DNA of 64,000 nucleotides from Arthrobacter sp. NEB 688 (GTDB lineage: Bacteria; Actinomycetota; Actinomycetes; Actinomycetales; Dermatophilaceae), in the NCBI RefSeq assembly GCF_013201035.1, contig NZ_CP053707.1, positions 310,001 to 374,000 of the forward strand. Direction: 5' to 3'. Position 1 is the stretch's first letter. Each line of letters opens with the position of its first letter. Shown here one piece after another: positions 8,119 through 17,326 of this stretch. Under the pieces are notes generated by a model. The model saw only the letters and a list, made by a program, of their open reading frames with translations, was not told the DNA's origin and ran no database searches. Made by a program: the position numbers and the translations under genes.

Positions 8119-10659
8119 TCAGGCGCTCTCCTGCAGCACGTCGCTTGCAGCCTCACCCAGACCCGGCGCCGTCGCAGCGGCGCGCCGAGCGCGGGTCTTC
8201 GTGGGATCGGCGGTGGTGTCCAACGCCTCGAGCACCTCGGGGTGGGCGGACAGGTCCATCCGGATCCGCTCCACTCCTCCGGCGCCGTCGCTGAACACGA
8301 ACTCGCGAGCACCCCGCCGTCCGGTGGCATTCGGGCGCGACAGCGACTCGAAGATCGCCTCGTACCCCTGCCCGGTCTGGATCCCAGGGATGAACCGCAG
8401 GGCGTCCTTCTGCGCCTGCTCGTCGGTCAGGCGGCCGATGAACGCGGCGGACACGAGGTTCGCCAGATCTAGCCGCAGCAGGTCTGACGGGTTCTGGCTG
8501 GCCATCAGTACGCGGGTGTTGTGCTTGCGGCTGTCCCGGCCGGCGCGCTCGATGAAGCGCCGGCCGGTGGTGAACGTCGACAAGGCCCATGCCTCGTCGA
8601 TGAAGATGCCCTTTCGAGCATGGGCATCGCCGAGGTACATGCCCCGCTGCGCCAGCCAGGCCGCGAGGTAGAGGACGCACATGCTCAGCCGCTCATCGAG
8701 GTCCTCAGTCCCCTTGCTGTGCTCGTCGGGGAACGCTAGGCCGCGCAGGGAGTACACGGTGAGCAGCGCCTCGTCGGAGCCGTAGTCGTTGCGGTAGCCG
8801 GACGGGAACAGCAGGCGACCGTGGCCGGTGTGGGCTGCCTCGGAGAGGAAGTCGCGCATGTACCCCGCGTGCCGACGCAGCTCGTCGTCACCGGAGATCT
8901 GCCCGAGGGCGGCAACGACGTCGCTCAGGCTCGAGGTGCTGGTTGCCGACACTGCACCGACGGCTCGCATCAGGGCGACCTCGGTGAGGACGTGGTCCTG
9001 CATCTGTCGGGGAAGGATCGATCGCAGCACGCTGCTGGTGAGGAGGCGTCGCGTGTCGGCGGCGTTCTCCTGAGCGGCGCGCCATTCGCCATCGCTGTCG
9101 TAGTGCTCGCGCCGCGGTTCGGCGATGACGCGGTACGTGCACAGCGCGCCCGGTGGTGCGTCGAGGAGGTCGACGGCCTGGGACACCGCCGCGAGCTGTG
9201 GGAGCCGACAGAGCGCGGTCAGGCGCCCCGATGGGTCGAGGACCGTCCACGACACGCCCTGCATCACCGTGCGGTAGATGATGTTGCCGCCAGCGGTGGA
9301 CTTGCCCCCGCCGAGCCCCGCGCAGATCACGGCCAGCCCGGACTCCTCGGCCTGCTCGGTGGCCAGCCAGGGCTCCCAGGCGACCACGCGCGCCGAGGTG
9401 CCGGAGGTCTCCCCGAGGTGGATGCCGACGCGGTCACCGACCTTTGCCGTCGCGGTCGGGACTGCGGCTGCAAGGGTCGTCACGGGCATGCGACGCCGGT
9501 AGGCCGTGGTGCCGAGCTTCTCGCCGGGGATGAACTCGCGGGCAACGGCGTACTGGTCGGCCGGCCGGGAGATCGTGATCTGCGGAGCGAACAGCTGACG
9601 GACTGCCGCGGCGCGCTCGAGCGCCTCCTCTTCGGTCTGGCCAGAGACCGCGAGGCGGTACCAACCTGCGGTCCGGGTGCTGAGCCCGGAGAGGCCGGTC
9701 GAGAGCTCGTCCTCGGCGTGCAGCGCCTTCGACGCCTGCCGGTCGAGCGCCCCCGGGGCGGGCTCGGCGTGCTCGACCTCGTAGTGCTCCTTCTGCGAGC
9801 GGATCCGCTGGATGTTCCGGCGCATCGCTGACCCGACTCGTCCGGCGTCCTCGATGCTAATCCGCGCGGACCACTCGATCGGGAACGGCAGCTGGTCGGT
9901 GCGCTGGATCCACGGCACGCCGGGTGGGATCTCGAGGTCGGTCATCCGGCCCACCGAGAGCACGCAGACATGCCGCTCGACGATGGCTCCGTTGGCCTCG
10001 CCTCGGACGCTGATGGTCCGTCCGTACGGCACGGCCGACCAGGTGACGTGGTCGGTGAACTCGTGGAGGTCGTCCTTCTCCCAGTCGGGGTGCTCTGCGG
10101 TTCCGAGAGTCAGCGGGGCGGGGAGTCCGAGCGAGCAGGAGCGGTGGAGCAGCCATTCGAGCTCACGCGGGGTGGCCGGGGTTCCGTCCAGCCCGGGGTG
10201 GCGCAGGAGGTCGTCGATCTCGCGGACCGGCTTGGCGAGGGCGGTGACTTCACGATCCGCCATGCGCGGCGCGAGTCCGCTCAGTGCGTGGAGCAGTCGC
10301 CTCGTGCTGCCGAGGTCGACCCCGAGGTAGACCTCCTTATCGGCCATGCTCCTGCCGGCGAGGTGCAGTTGGTCGCGGATGAGGTGCTCGGGCCATCCGG
10401 GCAGTGGCGCGGGAGCGTTGGCGTCATGTGCCTCGGCCCATCGCGACACCGGGTACGGCCTCGTCGTGACGCGCAGGTGGAGGTTTCGGCGCGACAGCTG
10501 GGCGAGCGCATCAGCGGTGTCGATGATCAGCTGCTCGCGCACGGTGTCGGGTCGGAAGGACCAGCCTTGCGGCCCCATCCGGTACCAGGCGGTGACCCGG
10601 TCGCTGGTCACGGTGCAGTGGCCGGTGATCCGCCGCAGTGACAGTCCGCGGCTGCTCAC
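8119..10659 (-). CDS. VirB4/TraC-like conjugation ATPase
   Basis: An 846-residue ATPase that energises assembly or substrate passage in a conjugative type IV secretion system. Walker A (GLGGGKST) is at about 446-453 and Walker B (GIFIDEAW) at about 684-691, followed by a conserved ASQNP sensor segment (LMASQNPSDLL). The N-terminal 400 residues match the less conserved membrane-interaction part of the VirB4 family. It lies in a six-gene operon, overlapping the PrgI-like gene by 4 bp. This is the strongest evidence that the locus is a conjugation module rather than a secretion leftover. Confidence 0.9.
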   Translation of the reverse strand: MSSRGLSLRRITGHCTVTSDRVTAWYRMGPQGWSFRPDTVREQLIIDTADALAQLSRRNLHLRVTTRPYPVSRWAEAHDANAPAPLPGWPEHLIRDQLHLAGRSMADKEVYLGVDLGSTRRLLHALSGLAPRMADREVTALAKPVREIDDLLRHPGLDGTPATPRELEWLLHRSCSLGLPAPLTLGTAEHPDWEKDDLHEFTDHVTWSAVPYGRTISVRGEANGAIVERHVCVLSVGRMTDLEIPPGVPWIQRTDQLPFPIEWSARISIEDAGRVGSAMRRNIQRIRSQKEHYEVEHAEPAPGALDRQASKALHAEDELSTGLSGLSTRTAGWYRLAVSGQTEEEALERAAAVRQLFAPQITISRPADQYAVAREFIPGEKLGTTAYRRRMPVTTLAAAVPTATAKVGDRVGIHLGETSGTSARVVAWEPWLATEQAEESGLAVICAGLGGGKSTAGGNIIYRTVMQGVSWTVLDPSGRLTALCRLPQLAAVSQAVDLLDAPPGALCTYRVIAEPRREHYDSDGEWRAAQENAADTRRLLTSSVLRSILPRQMQDHVLTEVALMRAVGAVSATSTSSLSDVVAALGQISGDDELRRHAGYMRDFLSEAAHTGHGRLLFPSGYRNDYGSDEALLTVYSLRGLAFPDEHSKGTEDLDERLSMCVLYLAAWLAQRGMYLGDAHARKGIFIDEAWALSTFTTGRRFIERAGRDSRKHNTRVLMASQNPSDLLRLDLANLVSAAFIGRLTDEQAQKDALRFIPGIQTGQGYEAIFESLSRPNATGRRGAREFVFSDGAGGVERIRMDLSAHPEVLEALDTTADPTKTRARRAAATAPGLGEAASDVLQESA

Positions 10660-11081
10660 GACTCGCTCCCAGACGTGGATCCGGTCGCAGGGGAGTGGTT
10701 ACCCCGAGGCCGGGTCCGACCCGGACGCGCGGGGACTGCGCGGATCCGGGCCGGACGAATGGTGGCGGTCGTCATCCGCGTGGTCGCGCGCGGTGCGCTG
10801 ATCTCGTTGGCGAGTCCCCTCAGGACCGCGCTGACGGGCCGGTCGTGGTCGACGACGCGCAGGATCAGCTTCGTCACGGCGACGGTCACAAGCATCGAGT
10901 AGGCCAAGGCGAAGAAGCCGAACCCGATGCCGAGGCGACGCTCGAGCATCTGGACCAGGACGAAGACCGCGGCCCCGACGCCGTAGGCGACGTAGCGGGC
11001 CCGGAAGGGGAGGGTCTTGCCCGGAGGGCCGAGCCAGACCGCGTTGACGTTGTAGATCTCGTCATCGACCGCGAGGCGCAT
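10656..11081 (-). CDS. Small conjugation membrane protein, PrgI/TcpE-like
   Basis: A 141-residue protein with two adjacent membrane helices (about 28-47 and 52-72: YVAYGVGAAVFVLVQML and GFGFFALAYSMLVTVAV), then an Arg/Pro-rich polar tail. Two-helix proteins of this size directly before the VirB4 gene are usual in Gram-positive transfer operons (PrgI/TcpE). The ATGA overlap with the VirB4 start (10656-10659) shows translational coupling. Confidence 0.6.
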   Translation of the reverse strand: MRLAVDDEIYNVNAVWLGPPGKTLPFRARYVAYGVGAAVFVLVQMLERRLGIGFGFFALAYSMLVTVAVTKLILRVVDHDRPVSAVLRGLANEISAPRATTRMTTATIRPARIRAVPARPGRTRPRGNHSPATGSTSGSES

Positions 11082-11084
11082 GGC

Positions 11085-11339
11085 TCAGCCCGTGATGAGG
11101 CCGGCGAGCCAGGTGCCCACGTCGTCTGCTCGGCCGGTGGTGGCGATGCCCAGAACCCCGAGAGCGATGACGACGCCGGCGACGACGCGCATGGCCTTGG
11201 CGTTGTCTCCGCGCTGGGCGAAGACGAAGAGCATGACGGCGATGAGTAGCAGGAGCAGCGGGATGATGTTGTCCTTGATCCAGGACTGCAGGTTGGTGGT
11301 GTCGCCGGTGGCGCTGGCGAGCGCGACGAACTCGTTCAC
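11085..11339 (-). CDS. Small two-helix conjugal transfer protein
   Basis: An 84-residue protein with two hydrophobic helices (about 24-42 and 52-70) separated by a short basic loop (QRGDNAKAMR), the topology of VirB2/TrbC pilin-like subunits. It is the first gene of the transfer operon, 3 bp before the PrgI-like gene. It may be a pilin-type or channel subunit; sequence alone does not decide. Confidence 0.5.
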   Translation of the reverse strand: MNEFVALASATGDTTNLQSWIKDNIIPLLLLLIAVMLFVFAQRGDNAKAMRVVAGVVIALGVLGIATTGRADDVGTWLAGLITG

Positions 11340-11680
11340 GGTGTCCCCTAACGTCGAGCCTCGGAGGGCCCGGAATGGTCCTCCGAGACCTAGTCGGCTC
11401 CGCTCGGGGTGCTTCGTTCAACAAGAAGCAGAAACCCTTACCAAGACTTTGAACAGCCGTGCTCGTGGACGGTCGCGTTGGGTGGGCTGGCTCCCCCACT
11501 CCCCATCATCCGGGCCCGCCGGAACGCGTCAAGGGCGCCCACGGCGTCACTGCGTGATGGCCGACGGCCACCCTTGACCCACTCCGCCGGGCCCTACAGC
11601 TGCTCCGCTAAGGGGATCAGCCTCAGACAGGTGAACGTCCTCGGCAACTACTGCGCGCCTGCATGAACTGCGGTTGGGCC
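11340..11680 (-). other. Non-coding leader of transfer operon with dyads
   Basis: No convincing gene lies in these 341 bp. Two secondary structures stand out. CTCGGAGG / CCTCCGAG (11360-11367 and 11380-11387) is a compact hairpin just before the first transfer gene. TCAAGGG / CCCTTGA (11529-11535 and 11571-11577) encloses inner TCAC/GTGA and GGC/GCC pairings. Either could be a regulatory leader, a terminator or part of a transfer origin; nothing seen fixes the choice. Confidence 0.35.
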
Positions 11681-12616
11681 TTAGACCACGGCCTGAAGGA
11701 TCTTCCTGCGGTAGTAATCAGCCCACTCACCACCGAAATCCAACCGTGCAAGATGCACCCGGCTTGCTGCGCCGGCCAGAGCACGCATGTGACCGTGCTG
11801 AGCGATTGGGTGCGCGCGCAACCTTTCCTCTAGGTAGGCACCGAGATGTTTTCCGCTGAGCAAGGGGAAGTGCCCGTTTCTCCTCAACGCCTTTGAAAGT
11901 CTCTCCTCGATGACTTGCCGCCTCACCACGGGATCCTCGCAGGTCGCCGTGGTGGAGACCAGCTCTGACTCTGCCGCCGCAGCGATGTCGCTTACGGGAC
12001 CAAAGACGGGCGAGTTGATACGAGACTGGCTTTTGGGCTTTGTTCGACACTGCGAGCCAAGCGCGACTGATATGACGCACAGTTCCAGCCATGTGGACCA
12101 TTTATCAGCCAGTTCATGCTGCCATTTTCCTAGGTCAGCGGCCACCCTGGCCGCTTCACCGTCGGACAGGGAAGCCAAATCCGCCAGCGCACGGACGGGG
12201 TCCGCACTGTCGAAAACTTCAGCCTCAACGTTGTACGTCCGCGTCAAGGCTATATTCTTAGTTCTGGGCAACTGACTCTTGATGATCGGATCGAAGTCTC
12301 TATCCATAAAGAAGAGTGCGCTCACCCTTCCGCGTGAATTTGCTTGATTCAGTTTTCTCTGATCGCGCAAATACTCATAATATTCCTCCAAGCCCGATTT
12401 TCCTTCGTGGCCCTGCACGGCGACTATTCGCTCCACAGTGTATTCGAAGCCAGTCGCCGCCAGTGCAGTTCTACTAATGCCATCATAGAACGGTACGTCG
12501 AGTTCACGCCCCTCGACAAAAACGAATAGGCGATAGCGGCTGGTCTTCATGCGCCACGCCATCGATGCGGGCGTTCTCTTCGGTCGACCACCCGAAGACG
12601 GCATGGAGCCGCTCAC
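11681..12616 (-). CDS. TOPRIM/DUF4435 putative nuclease, PARIS AriB-like
   Basis: A 311-residue protein with a TOPRIM-like metal site: E35 in FVFVEGRELD and D105/D107 in LFFMDRDFD. That spacing is typical of DUF4435 proteins. In the PARIS anti-phage system a DUF4435 nuclease (AriB) works with an ABC-type ATPase (AriA), cutting host tRNA once a phage anti-restriction protein is sensed. Here the ATPase gene is immediately upstream with a GTGA overlap (12613-12616), the same gene order. Function is inferred from this pairing; subfamily membership is not proved. Confidence 0.65.
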   Translation of the reverse strand: MSGSMPSSGGRPKRTPASMAWRMKTSRYRLFVFVEGRELDVPFYDGISRTALAATGFEYTVERIVAVQGHEGKSGLEEYYEYLRDQRKLNQANSRGRVSALFFMDRDFDPIIKSQLPRTKNIALTRTYNVEAEVFDSADPVRALADLASLSDGEAARVAADLGKWQHELADKWSTWLELCVISVALGSQCRTKPKSQSRINSPVFGPVSDIAAAAESELVSTTATCEDPVVRRQVIEERLSKALRRNGHFPLLSGKHLGAYLEERLRAHPIAQHGHMRALAGAASRVHLARLDFGGEWADYYRRKILQAVV

Positions 12617-13761
12617 AACTCGAAGATTTTCGACTCAGGGACAGTGGCTAGGATTTCTGGCGAATGGGTGGCCAGGACCAGTTGGCAATCTGGATTTACA
12701 GTCTTTATCGACGCAACGAGCCTTGATTGCCAGTCGAGGTGCATCGACAGTTCGGGCTCGTCGACAATAAGCGGGTTGAACTCTGCGCCGAGCGCCTCAA
12801 GAAGGAGGAGAAGAAGTTGACGCTCACCAGAGGAGAGCGTGCGAAGGTCCAGATGTCTTCCTTCGACATCGAAGCCAATGGTGTGCGCTCTAACCACCGC
12901 CCTTTTGGATCCTGAAAACAGGTCGTTCAGGAGGTCCTGCAGGGCAATCATTGGACGCTCCGCCTCGTCGACTTCGAGGTTCAGATCCAAGATGCTAGCG
13001 ACAATCTCACGTTGCGTCGGCTCCGACACGTAGCGCTTGATAAAGCTGCTCTTGTTGATCCGTCCAGACACGCCTTGGCCACGCAGGAAGTCTCTGACAA
13101 TGGCGTAAGCATCTTCGGCGTCGAGCTGGAGTCCGCGCTCGTGCCTTGTGCCCGCAAAACTGAGCTCCATCACGCGCGCCAACCCGCGGCGTTGCGCCAA
13201 AGCCTGAGCTTCAAGAGACTGGTTGCTTACTCGGATCCAGAGAACTTTGATGGCTTCGGCAAATGCGTCATCGAAGGCAGACTCGTCCATAGCTTCACGC
13301 CTGCCGGAGACCCTTTCTAGCGGACGGGAGCTCGGGCTCAGCCTAGTAATTGGCAGGTAAGCGTGAGCGAAAGACCGCGACGCGTACTCAACATTTGCAG
13401 GTTTAGTCATCCATCGCAATTCTCGTGCGACCTGAGCAGTCCTGACTCTGCGGCTTTGAACTTCCTGCTCTTCTCCCCATAGATCCAATTCCCCGGCCAT
13501 AGCAGCAGCAGGCTTGGTAAGAGTCCGAACGAACGACTGCTCCCTGTGATGGCTATGAAACCGAACGACTGCTCTTTCAAACGCGACGTTCGTCAGTCCC
13601 GCCGCGTCGTTACGCAGCGCGCTATCCAGAATACGAAGAAGTGATGTCTTGCCACTTCCATTCAAGCCCCAGAAGACGTTCAAGTCGGGGTGCAAGTCGA
13701 AAGCGACTGCACCTTCCCGTCCTGCTAGCCCTTGGACCTCGACTGACTCGATGCGGGTCAT
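12613..13761 (-). CDS. ABC-type AAA ATPase, PARIS AriA-like
   Basis: A 382-residue SMC/OLD-like ATPase with all ABC motifs: Walker A at 32-40 (GLNGSGKTS), signature LSSGERQ at 309-315, Walker B LIVDEPE at 331-337 and H-loop ATHS at 364-367. The short inter-domain region lacks long coiled coils, as in AAA_15/AAA_21 defence ATPases. Start ATG 13761 follows the conserved beginning MTRIESVEVQG; TTG 13773 would add four residues. It is paired with the DUF4435 gene and flanked by a restriction-modification pair, so a defence role is likely. A Gabija- or OLD-like role is less likely because no UvrD helicase is present and the TOPRIM is a separate protein. Confidence 0.75.
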   Translation of the reverse strand: MTRIESVEVQGLAGREGAVAFDLHPDLNVFWGLNGSGKTSLLRILDSALRNDAAGLTNVAFERAVVRFHSHHREQSFVRTLTKPAAAMAGELDLWGEEQEVQSRRVRTAQVARELRWMTKPANVEYASRSFAHAYLPITRLSPSSRPLERVSGRREAMDESAFDDAFAEAIKVLWIRVSNQSLEAQALAQRRGLARVMELSFAGTRHERGLQLDAEDAYAIVRDFLRGQGVSGRINKSSFIKRYVSEPTQREIVASILDLNLEVDEAERPMIALQDLLNDLFSGSKRAVVRAHTIGFDVEGRHLDLRTLSSGERQLLLLLLEALGAEFNPLIVDEPELSMHLDWQSRLVASIKTVNPDCQLVLATHSPEILATVPESKIFEL

Positions 13762-14378
13762 GCGCGTTACCAATCTGATAGCCGGGCGGAGACTTATACC
13801 CGAGTGGAGGTTACGGAGGGTGCAGCTGCGGTGACTCTAGCGCGGCCTGGGCAGCAGATCCTCCGCGTTGTGTGACCGCCACCCACCTGCGCGCAGCGAG
13901 GCGTCGGAGGCCACAAGCTAAACAGCTTGCCCAGCAGAAGATGCTGAGTTCGGGGGGCACTGATCCGGGCTCGAGGACCACCCAGCATTTGGGATGCGCG
14001 ATGCCGTCACGGTCCGCCTGATCGCTGCGCCGGCCATCCCAGAACGCTGCGGCTGAAGTTGTCAATCGACTTGGACAGCGGCGCACCGTTCAACTCGGCG
14101 ACTGCTGAGTGTGCCTCTACTAGATCAAGGCCTCGCTTCGCTCGGCGGCGCCTGCGGGCGGCGCTGGCGCGCCGTCCTCGGTCGGCCCTCCGACTTAAAC
14201 TGCGTCGGCGTGCCTTTAACCGGACCGACAATGGGCGGCCGCGCAAGAGTCAACCTCAAGCATTCGTGTAGCCAGCCAGATACGCGTACGTATTCTTAAA
14301 ACAGTTCTACGAGTACTCGGACGTCTCGCTCGTTATAGTCTTCGTGAATTCGCGATTACGACTGGCCGGGAGATTCTC
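13762..14378. other. Intergenic gap inside the defence region
   Basis: I see no gene with convincing codon pattern or ribosome site here. The GC-rich part (about 14,110-14,200) contrasts with an AT-rich stretch near 14,270-14,350, so this may be a junction between two separately acquired cassettes with gene remnants. The left edge should carry the promoter of the AAA/DUF4435 operon. Confidence 0.4.
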
Positions 14379-15746
14379 TCAACTAGGGTCAAGCACTATC
14401 TCGGGTCGCGCAATCCATTTGTCCAAGAGTGCTTCCAGGTCGCCATTGGCCAGTTTCCTCTCCACGGCACCAAGATCGAATATCTCTTGAAGGAGCGGGT
14501 CGTTTAACAGCGGGTCGTTGAACGCAAGTATCGCATCGTACAGATGCCGCAGCGATCCTTCCGCGATCCTGTATTCACCCTCCTCAAGCGTGAAATCGCG
14601 CCCGTGGCCCCAGCGCACGTCAGACAGTCCATCGATGTAACCAGGGCGCAGAAAGAGCGGATCAAGGTTGGCGACCAGAGCACCCCTTACAGGCACACTT
14701 GCGGCGTCGTCCCTATAGTAGGAACCGAACTTCAACAACTGATAAGTGCCTTTTTTTACGTCATCAGTCCGCCCAAGCCCAGGCTTAGTCTTATTGGAGT
14801 CGATCTCGTCACCCCAGCCGTTCACGAGATACGCGAGCGCAGCAGTCCGGCCCGCTCTTTGCGTCTTGGGGGTTCTGTAAGCCGCGTACAGCTCGATCCA
14901 CGCCTGCAGATAACTAGCGGCATTGGCGGGTACTGAGAAGTAGTCGATCAGCGGTTCATAGGGCCAAGACTCCCCCTCTCGTTCACCGAGAGGGATTGCC
15001 GTCTCTGCGTGCGGGATAGCTACAGCGAATTCTCGGCCTTGCAGCGTTAAATCCACCAATGAGTGTTGCCGGTACTCTACTGGGCCGTCGGGGCCCTCCT
15101 GCAGCATTGGTTCTTCCAGTTCAGTCACCAGAGGAAAGGAGACCATTGGGGAAGCTTTAATCTCGAAAAGGACCAAAAGATCGTCACGGAAGCCAATGGC
15201 ATCAACGTCATGCGACTGTTTTGTGATCGTGGCGATTTCGAACGGATTCTCGTTAGCGGCAGCCACCAACTGGAGAAGAAGGGCGATCGCGACGGTGGTT
15301 ATCTCACCGATGTGATGGCTCGTCGGCTTGTGCTGTGCGCCACTCAGCCGCCCCTCCAAGCCTCGGTCAAGGCAGCACCGAGGACACTGTTTCAGGAAAG
15401 AGTAATAGGCGACAGCCGGCTCACCCCCTCGGTGGCAGTAGATCCACTTATTGTTGACCAATCGCCCGTGGACATATTCTGCATTACAAATTAGGTCGAA
15501 TCCCGCGGATAGCATCAACCCGAAGAGTTTCGCCTCGTCGTGCGCCTCAACTAAATTGGCTCGAGTGGCCGACTCCTCGGCGCTACCAATGACGCTACGA
15601 AATGACCGGATAAATGTGCCTAGCAAGCGAGCTGCGTTCGCCCCATCCACGTACTGCGAGTTGGTCAAGGAGCGATCCATCAGCCTTTCAAGGTCTGAAA
15701 TCTTTGGCGCGGCCGAGCTGTCTCGATACTCGGGAAATTCAATCAC
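14379..15746 (-). CDS. Type II restriction endonuclease, PD-(D/E)XK type
   Basis: A 455-residue protein, probably the restriction enzyme of a type II system. The PD-(D/E)XK core is visible as HDVDAIGF (D182) followed by FEIKAS (E195, K197), with an upstream Glu (E148). A cysteine set (C87, C104, C121, C124) in the N-terminal third looks like a structural zinc site. Its start overlaps the stop of the C5 methyltransferase gene by 4 bp, so the methylase is made first. The recognition sequence cannot be read from the protein. A+T content is higher than in the chromosomal genes. Confidence 0.8.
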   Translation of the reverse strand: MIEFPEYRDSSAAPKISDLERLMDRSLTNSQYVDGANAARLLGTFIRSFRSVIGSAEESATRANLVEAHDEAKLFGLMLSAGFDLICNAEYVHGRLVNNKWIYCHRGGEPAVAYYSFLKQCPRCCLDRGLEGRLSGAQHKPTSHHIGEITTVAIALLLQLVAAANENPFEIATITKQSHDVDAIGFRDDLLVLFEIKASPMVSFPLVTELEEPMLQEGPDGPVEYRQHSLVDLTLQGREFAVAIPHAETAIPLGEREGESWPYEPLIDYFSVPANAASYLQAWIELYAAYRTPKTQRAGRTAALAYLVNGWGDEIDSNKTKPGLGRTDDVKKGTYQLLKFGSYYRDDAASVPVRGALVANLDPLFLRPGYIDGLSDVRWGHGRDFTLEEGEYRIAEGSLRHLYDAILAFNDPLLNDPLLQEIFDLGAVERKLANGDLEALLDKWIARPEIVLDPS

Positions 15747-16945
15747 GACGCTTCCCTCGCGAGGTCAAAAACCAGCTGCGTCTGGCCCTCTGCAGCAACT
15801 CCACTCATGACTGCCTCAATTGAGTGCTGGAAGACCCAGCGCACGGCGGGGACACAAACGGCGTCACCAAATGCCCACAGCGCGTCGCTTTCGACCTGCG
15901 GAATCGCAAAGTCATCCGCTGCGTCCGGTAGCCCGACTCCTTGCAGACGTGCGCTCTCCAGGCCAGTGATCCGGCGAACGCCAACCGAGCCGTCGGATCG
16001 AACTTCCACGACGAACTGAATTGACGACCCTCCCTTCGGTGTACGCAGGCAACTGGCCAGACCGTCGAATCGAAGGTTGAAGATCTGCTCGCGCAGTCCC
16101 CGTCGGCGGCCGCGCCGCACAGCGGTCAGTCGTACGGGAATGCGCCTGCGGGCCATCTCTTCAAGCTGAGGGCGGTGATGGTGCTCGAGATGCTCCCAGA
16201 AATAGGACATCCTTTCCGCGTTCCACCAGCGGGGGTCCGACACAGGAATATCTTCAAGCAGGTCTTTGAGTTCGTACGTTGCCGAGGGTAACCGCGGAAA
16301 GTCGAAGAAGTGCCACGGCAAATCCCTGTTTCGATCGAATACTTCACGCACCTTATACCGCCGGATATGCGAAGTTGGCATCTCTCCCAGCGAGAGAGGC
16401 AATCCGAGGCCAGCAATGATAAACACGCGATTACGCGCCTGGGGCAAAAAGTGACGGGCGTCCACCTGAACGACGTCAATTGAGTAGCCAAGTTCCGCAA
16501 TCGCGTGCAGCAGTATATCAATGCTCTTTCCGCCCTGCAGGGTCAAGAGGCCAGCCACATTCTCTAGGAACAAAAAGCGTGGTTGACGATCAACCTTCTT
16601 GGCCTCTCTGATTCGATCGAGGTAGGCCCAGACGACTCCGCTATGGGTGCCGTGGATGCCGACGCGACCGCCCGCCTGGCTGAGGTCGATGCATGGGAAC
16701 GAAGCCGTCGCAAGAGTCGCGGGCGGAATATCGCTCGCGGAGAGATCGCGAATGTCTAGCGCACTCACTGGCACGTTCGGATAGTTCGCCTCATAGGCGC
16801 GGACCTTTTTAGGATCATTGTCGTTCGCCAGCTGACAAGTCCATCCCAAGGGGCGGAGCGCTTCGTGAATCAAACCTACGCCGGCGAAGTACTCCACGAA
16901 GGTGCGCCCTACTCCGGAAACCTGATGGAGGGCTGAGCTAGGCAT
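15743..16945 (-). CDS. DNA (cytosine-5) methyltransferase
   Basis: A 400-residue C5-cytosine methyltransferase. Motif I is FVEYFAGVGL (16-25), the catalytic Pro-Cys is P84-C85 in ASFPCIDLS, motif VI is ENV at 128-130, and the QARNRVF motif VIII follows. It would protect host DNA against the endonuclease encoded directly downstream. ATG 16945 is taken as start because a TACTGT -10-like hexamer (16953-16958 on this strand) lies 7 nt before it, fitting a leaderless mRNA; GTG 16954 would fall inside that hexamer. Confidence 0.9.
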   Translation of the reverse strand: MPSSALHQVSGVGRTFVEYFAGVGLIHEALRPLGWTCQLANDNDPKKVRAYEANYPNVPVSALDIRDLSASDIPPATLATASFPCIDLSQAGGRVGIHGTHSGVVWAYLDRIREAKKVDRQPRFLFLENVAGLLTLQGGKSIDILLHAIAELGYSIDVVQVDARHFLPQARNRVFIIAGLGLPLSLGEMPTSHIRRYKVREVFDRNRDLPWHFFDFPRLPSATYELKDLLEDIPVSDPRWWNAERMSYFWEHLEHHHRPQLEEMARRRIPVRLTAVRRGRRRGLREQIFNLRFDGLASCLRTPKGGSSIQFVVEVRSDGSVGVRRITGLESARLQGVGLPDAADDFAIPQVESDALWAFGDAVCVPAVRWVFQHSIEAVMSGVAAEGQTQLVFDLAREAS

Positions 16946-17326
16946 GAGGTACACAGTAGGTGAGTGTCACGACAGTGCGGCGCACCCCGCCGTCCGGGAG
17001 CGGGCTCAGCCCCAGGCCAGCCTCTGAAGAGGTCGGCGTGGGATGGGCCGAACCGACTGGACCGAAGGGACTGCCACTTTCCGTGCCACCGTGAGGGCGC
17101 CGTCGTCGACTCGGAGCCTCCCTCGACTGGGCTAGCGGTGCGGACGTGTTGGTCTCGTCGGCGTCTCCCGACTCGCATAGCTCCCTTCGCCACGTCAACC
17201 TTGGACTTGGGGTTACATATGAGGACACATCGCTAAGCCACTAGTCGCCAACAACCACGACCGCCCGCGGTCGCCACAGCAGAGCACCGCCGGGTCGCAG
17301 ACCACGGTGCTGGGGACCCGAGAACT
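16946..17326. other. Non-coding border region of the island
   Basis: No gene is supported between the methyltransferase start and the tRNA fragment. The left edge carries the methyltransferase promoter. The rest (about 350 bp) has no ribosome site, repeat or RNA I can identify, and no vsr-type repair gene accompanies the methylase. Confidence 0.5.

Noticed and set aside
13794-14300. Several 60-90-codon frames in the 13.8-14.4 kb gap
   Set aside because: They overlap one another on both strands, lack ribosome sites and give Arg/Ala-rich products typical of non-coding GC-rich DNA.
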